Assembly: GCA_910578105.1 (NCBI GenBank)
Contig: CAJTPD010000001.1
Coordinates: 529,367-593,366 of the forward strand
DNA from: an uncultured Odoribacter sp.
GTDB taxonomy: Bacteria; Bacteroidota; Bacteroidia; Bacteroidales; Marinifilaceae
Reading direction: 5' to 3'
DNA: 64,000 nucleotides
Shown: positions 61,434 through 64,000 of the stretch, one piece after another
Layout: every line of letters starts with the position of its first letter
How positions within the stretch are numbered: the stretch's first letter is position 1
Translations under genes and position numbers: made by a program
Notes under the pieces: generated by a model
The model's database searches: none
Seen by the model: only the letters and a program-made list of their open reading frames with translations
What the model was told of the DNA's origin: nothing

Positions 61434-62741
61434 ATGAATCGGATTATTTTGGTGGGCAACGGATTTGATAAGGCGCATGGAATGGCTACGACTTATCAGG
61501 AATTCATGGACGATTATTGGAAGAGCGTGGGAAATGAAATTTTTGATGGTTCTTCTTTCAAATCTTATCAAGACGAGTTTATATATTTTAAAATTCCTGG
61601 CGAGAGATACAATTTAACATTTATTCTTCCAGAATATAGTAGTGGAATAACTTCATACTCTAAATTCAAATCATTGCTTGATTCATGCAATACTCCATCT
61701 ATTGAATTTGTATTTTTAAATAAATTTTTTGAGAGACTTTCTGAAACCTCATTAAATAATTGGGTAGATGTGGAGAATGAATATTATGCAGCTTTAGTGG
61801 AAATTTTGAAAAGTCATGAACGCAACAATTCCAATGAAATTCCGAGTTTGGAAAAATTGAATAATGATTTTACTGCTGTACGTAGATTGCTTGAAGAATA
61901 TTTATCCAAAATAGAAAAGACAAATGCTAAAATACTTTCTGTTCAAGATAAGATTTTAGCTCCTTTAAGGGCACAGGATATAGCGCACTCTCATAAAATG
62001 GGACTAACTAAGCATATTCAACAACGGATAGATAAAATTGATGTCGAACAGAAACGGCTGGCAAAGCAAAATACTGAGTTATCAGATATTTATGATATAG
62101 AAGATTTCAGGAATGGCAACATTCAAAAATGGGTTAGTGAACTTAGAGCTATTGAAGAGCGAGGAAATCGACGCCAACAAATCCGAAAATGTATGGATAT
62201 GCTTCCTTCCTTTTTATCTCTACCGGAAGAGATATTGCTTCTTACTTTTAATTATACAGATACCGTTGAACGATATATTCCAGCATCATCACAAGCCTTG
62301 CTCCCTCATGTAGAGTGCATTTATATTCATGGACGCTTGAAGGATAAATCTAATCCGATAATTTTTGGATATGGAGATGAATTGGATACCAATTATAAGG
62401 CTATCGAAGACCGCAATGATAACCGCTATTTAGAGTATATAAAATCAACGGGATACCATAGGACAGATGGATATCGGCGGTTATTGGAGTTTGCAGAATC
62501 GGGATATTTTCAGATTTTTATTATGGGACACTCGTGCGGAAATTCTGACCGCACCCTGCTTAATACATTATTTGAGCATTCCAATTGCATGTCAATCAAA
62601 CCTTTTTACCATCAGATTTCTAATGAAAAAGATAATTACAGCGATATAGTACGTAATATTTCGCGTAATTTTAAAGATAAACAGTTAATGCGGGAACGGG
62701 TAGTTAATCAGACTTACTGTGAACCGTTAAGTAAAAACTAA
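61434..62741 (+). CDS. AbiH-family abortive-infection protein
   Basis: This protein of about 435 residues begins MNRIILVGNGFDKAHGMATTY, the AbiH signature (GNGFD, a nucleotide-binding-like loop), and contains LLTFNYTDTVE and IYIHGRLKD, then IIFGYGDE and IFIMGHSCG, all typical of the family. AbiH aborts phage infection; the mechanism is not established here. The gene is much more A/T-rich than the chromosomal genes. It is cargo of the mobile element, between the excisionase genes and the integrase. Confidence 0.85.
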   Translation: MNRIILVGNGFDKAHGMATTYQEFMDDYWKSVGNEIFDGSSFKSYQDEFIYFKIPGERYNLTFILPEYSSGITSYSKFKSLLDSCNTPSIEFVFLNKFFERLSETSLNNWVDVENEYYAALVEILKSHERNNSNEIPSLEKLNNDFTAVRRLLEEYLSKIEKTNAKILSVQDKILAPLRAQDIAHSHKMGLTKHIQQRIDKIDVEQKRLAKQNTELSDIYDIEDFRNGNIQKWVSELRAIEERGNRRQQIRKCMDMLPSFLSLPEEILLLTFNYTDTVERYIPASSQALLPHVECIYIHGRLKDKSNPIIFGYGDELDTNYKAIEDRNDNRYLEYIKSTGYHRTDGYRRLLEFAESGYFQIFIMGHSCGNSDRTLLNTLFEHSNCMSIKPFYHQISNEKDNYSDIVRNISRNFKDKQLMRERVVNQTYCEPLSKN

Positions 62742-62861
62742 AGTAATATATTATTGAAGTTAAACAGAAAAGTTATGGTTTTAAATTAGAAATATTATGT
62801 AATTCGATACCTTGTGTGGAAATAAATTTTTTAAGATATTAAAAGATTGAACTATAAATCT

Positions 62862-63290
62862 ATGAAACGTTTGATTAATTTGATAGTTTTAGTTTGCATT
62901 GGATGCATGTCTTTCACTTGGGCTAATTTCCTGCCTACTAATTTCACTACTCTTCAATTAGGAGATGAACAGAATGATTCAATTTCATATAAGAATATTG
63001 TAGTTTATAAGTTATTCCCGACGCAAAATATGTGGACATTCATTAAATTAAATACAAGAAATGGACAAATGTGGCAGGTACAATATGACACAAAAGGTGA
63101 TAATCGCATTGAAACATTTCTAAATCTTTCCCCGCTTGTTAGTAAGGAAAAAGAAATAAATGGAAGATTTACACTATATCCAACACAAAACATATATAAC
63201 TTTATTTTGCTTGACCAGATTGGGGGTAAAGTATGGCAGGTTCAATGGTCATTAGAATTTGAAAATAGGCTTATTTGGCCTATTCAATGA
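62862..63290 (+). CDS. secreted protein with a tandem duplicated domain
   Basis: This 142-residue protein has a signal peptide (about 1-22, MKRLINLIVLVCIGCMSFTWA). It consists of two related units, VVYKLFPTQNMWTFIKLNTRNGQ then MWQVQYD, and FTLYPTQNIYNFILLDQIGGK then VWQVQWS; the repeat is YPTQNxYxFIxL ... G+xWQVQ. I recall the pattern in other short Bacteroides proteins but no named function. It may be periplasmic or surface-bound. Start at 62862 is preferred over 62847. Confidence 0.65.
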   Translation: MKRLINLIVLVCIGCMSFTWANFLPTNFTTLQLGDEQNDSISYKNIVVYKLFPTQNMWTFIKLNTRNGQMWQVQYDTKGDNRIETFLNLSPLVSKEKEINGRFTLYPTQNIYNFILLDQIGGKVWQVQWSLEFENRLIWPIQ

Positions 63291-63368
63291 GTATGTTTAG
63301 ATTCGGATATATTATTTTTTGAACGTATAGTTTGAATATTATTCACAAACTCTTCTTCTCTGGAATCA

Positions 63369-63417
63369 CTTGTTTCCATTGGTTACTATCAAATAGGAGT
63401 CTAACAATGGAAACAAG
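63369..63417. terminator. hairpin between convergent genes
   Basis: CTTGTTTCCATTG (63369-63381) pairs perfectly with CAATGGAAACAAG (63405-63417) around a 23-base loop, between the stops of the secreted protein gene and the minus-strand element gene. Confidence 0.6.
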
Positions 63418-63441
63418 CGATTGCCGGAGAAGACTTATTTA

Positions 63442-63843
63442 TTAATTATACATATTTCCTTTCTTCCGCCCTTTTCGGTTAAAACCGTCCTTATATACCA
63501 CCAAATACACCGGAGGCGTAATAGTGTTATCCTTCCCGGAATATGCCCGTTTCATCAGAAACTGTCGGAACATACGGCTCCTCTTGCTCTGTATTTTAAA
63601 TGCAACTGCTATAACCATTTCGAGGTTATACACATCGTAACTAATACCATCGTTTTTTTTGATGTATTTCATCGTTTCAAACTCATATAGTTCCTCATTC
63701 CGGTAAATGGACTTGATACTCCTGCGTACATCATACTCAAACACACCGAGCATGTCAGCGATTTCTGGTAAAGTCATCCACACGGGAACCTCCGGCACGG
63801 TGACTGTCCCCGTTTCACTGATAGTAATAATCCCTCTTTTCAT
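63442..63843 (-). CDS. small mobile-element protein with helix-turn-helix-like segment
   Basis: This 133-residue protein has WMTLPEIADMLGVFEYDVRRSIKSIYRN, which resembles a helix-turn-helix, then a basic C-terminus (RKGRKKGN). Similar small proteins follow integrase genes in Bacteroides elements. Its ATG at 63843 overlaps the integrase stop in TAATG, so it is translationally coupled. The frame can be read from 63852. A regulatory role is likely but unproven. Confidence 0.7.
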   Translation of the reverse strand: MKRGIITISETGTVTVPEVPVWMTLPEIADMLGVFEYDVRRSIKSIYRNEELYEFETMKYIKKNDGISYDVYNLEMVIAVAFKIQSKRSRMFRQFLMKRAYSGKDNTITPPVYLVVYKDGFNRKGRKKGNMYN

Positions 63844-64000
63844 TATACACACTCCTTTAAAAAACTCTTTTCCACTTTCCCCATATCCCGCATAATAGAC
63901 TGGTCCAGCACCTTGGCATAATGCTGTGTCATTTTGATATTGGCATGTCCGAGAATCTTCGCCACATTCTCCATACTCACCTCATTGGCTAAAAACACGC
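63843..64000 (-). CDS. tyrosine recombinase/integrase, C-terminal part
   Basis: The last 51 residues of a site-specific integrase are visible, including EVSMENVAKILGHANIKMTQHYAK with the conserved HxxIxxTxxxY pattern and catalytic Tyr in QHYA. The rest is beyond the right edge. It presumably integrates the element into a tRNA 3' end; the fragment at 39688-39707 may be the distal product. Confidence 0.88.
   Translation of the reverse strand, partial: VFLANEVSMENVAKILGHANIKMTQHYAKVLDQSIMRDMGKVEKSFLKECV

Noticed and set aside
1..64000. CRISPR array or ribosomal RNA operon
   Set aside because: No regularly spaced repeat series and no rRNA-like sequence was seen on reading through the window.

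Overview
The window looks like a chromosome segment of an anaerobic gut Bacteroidales. The evidence is Bacteroidetes-type promoters (TTTG, about 19-23 bp, TAnnTTTG) before many genes, a PorW/SprE-like type IX secretion lipoprotein plus the remains of a second T9SS-type locus, a Bacteroidetes-type Mrp, DUF2795 and DUF4831 proteins, and Bacteroides-style mobilization genes. An Odoribacter-like genus is possible, but this was not tested.

Positions 1-39000 are mostly chromosomal housekeeping. On the minus strand from the left: alanine dehydrogenase (C-terminus outside the window), TsaE, PorW-like TPR lipoprotein, Mrp ATPase, a YgjP-type metallopeptidase, an M13 peptidase, a PfkB kinase, an M20 amidohydrolase, a hypothetical with a possible PD-(D/E)XK core, and PurL. 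Plus-strand units include a queuosine-precursor transporter preceded by a candidate preQ1-I riboswitch, and the operon cysQ-cysC-cysD-cysN-(four-helix-bundle gene)-sulfotransferase. That operon makes PAPS, uses it for sulfonation and recycles PAP, with no sulfite-reduction genes beside it; its layout matches the B. thetaiotaomicron steroid/cholesterol sulfotransferase cluster. After it come a thioesterase, Bcp, RecA, an S9 peptidase, a degraded CHU_C/PorP remnant, an M60 peptidase, a CDF transporter and ClC channel pair, a DUF4831 protein, Nnr epimerase/dehydratase, a POT peptide transporter and two tandem tRNA-Gln genes.

From about 39.7 kb to the right edge lies an accessory island. Its left end is marked by a tRNA 3'-end fragment followed by a terminator, with an older decayed copy further out. 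Its right end carries mobilization genes (DUF3408, MobC, MobB with a nested inverted repeat as candidate oriT), two excisionase-like HTH proteins, an AbiH anti-phage protein and a tyrosine integrase that leaves the window. The parts fit an integrative mobilizable element loaded with defence genes.

The cargo includes: (i) a type I restriction-modification operon led by an XRE regulator with a likely autoregulatory operator. Its hsdM is interrupted by an in-frame TAG, a DUF1016 PD-(D/E)XK nuclease gene sits between hsdS and hsdR, and a PIN/coiled-coil/membrane protein gene follows hsdR. (ii) A divergent SDH-type Clp-fold serine protease with a translationally coupled small acidic protein. (iii) A compact five-gene operon with a calcineurin-like phosphoesterase, a helical protein, two different P-loop GTPases and a GAP1-like protein. 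The last is a predicted double-GTPase conflict system and the best candidate here for an uncharacterised immune system.
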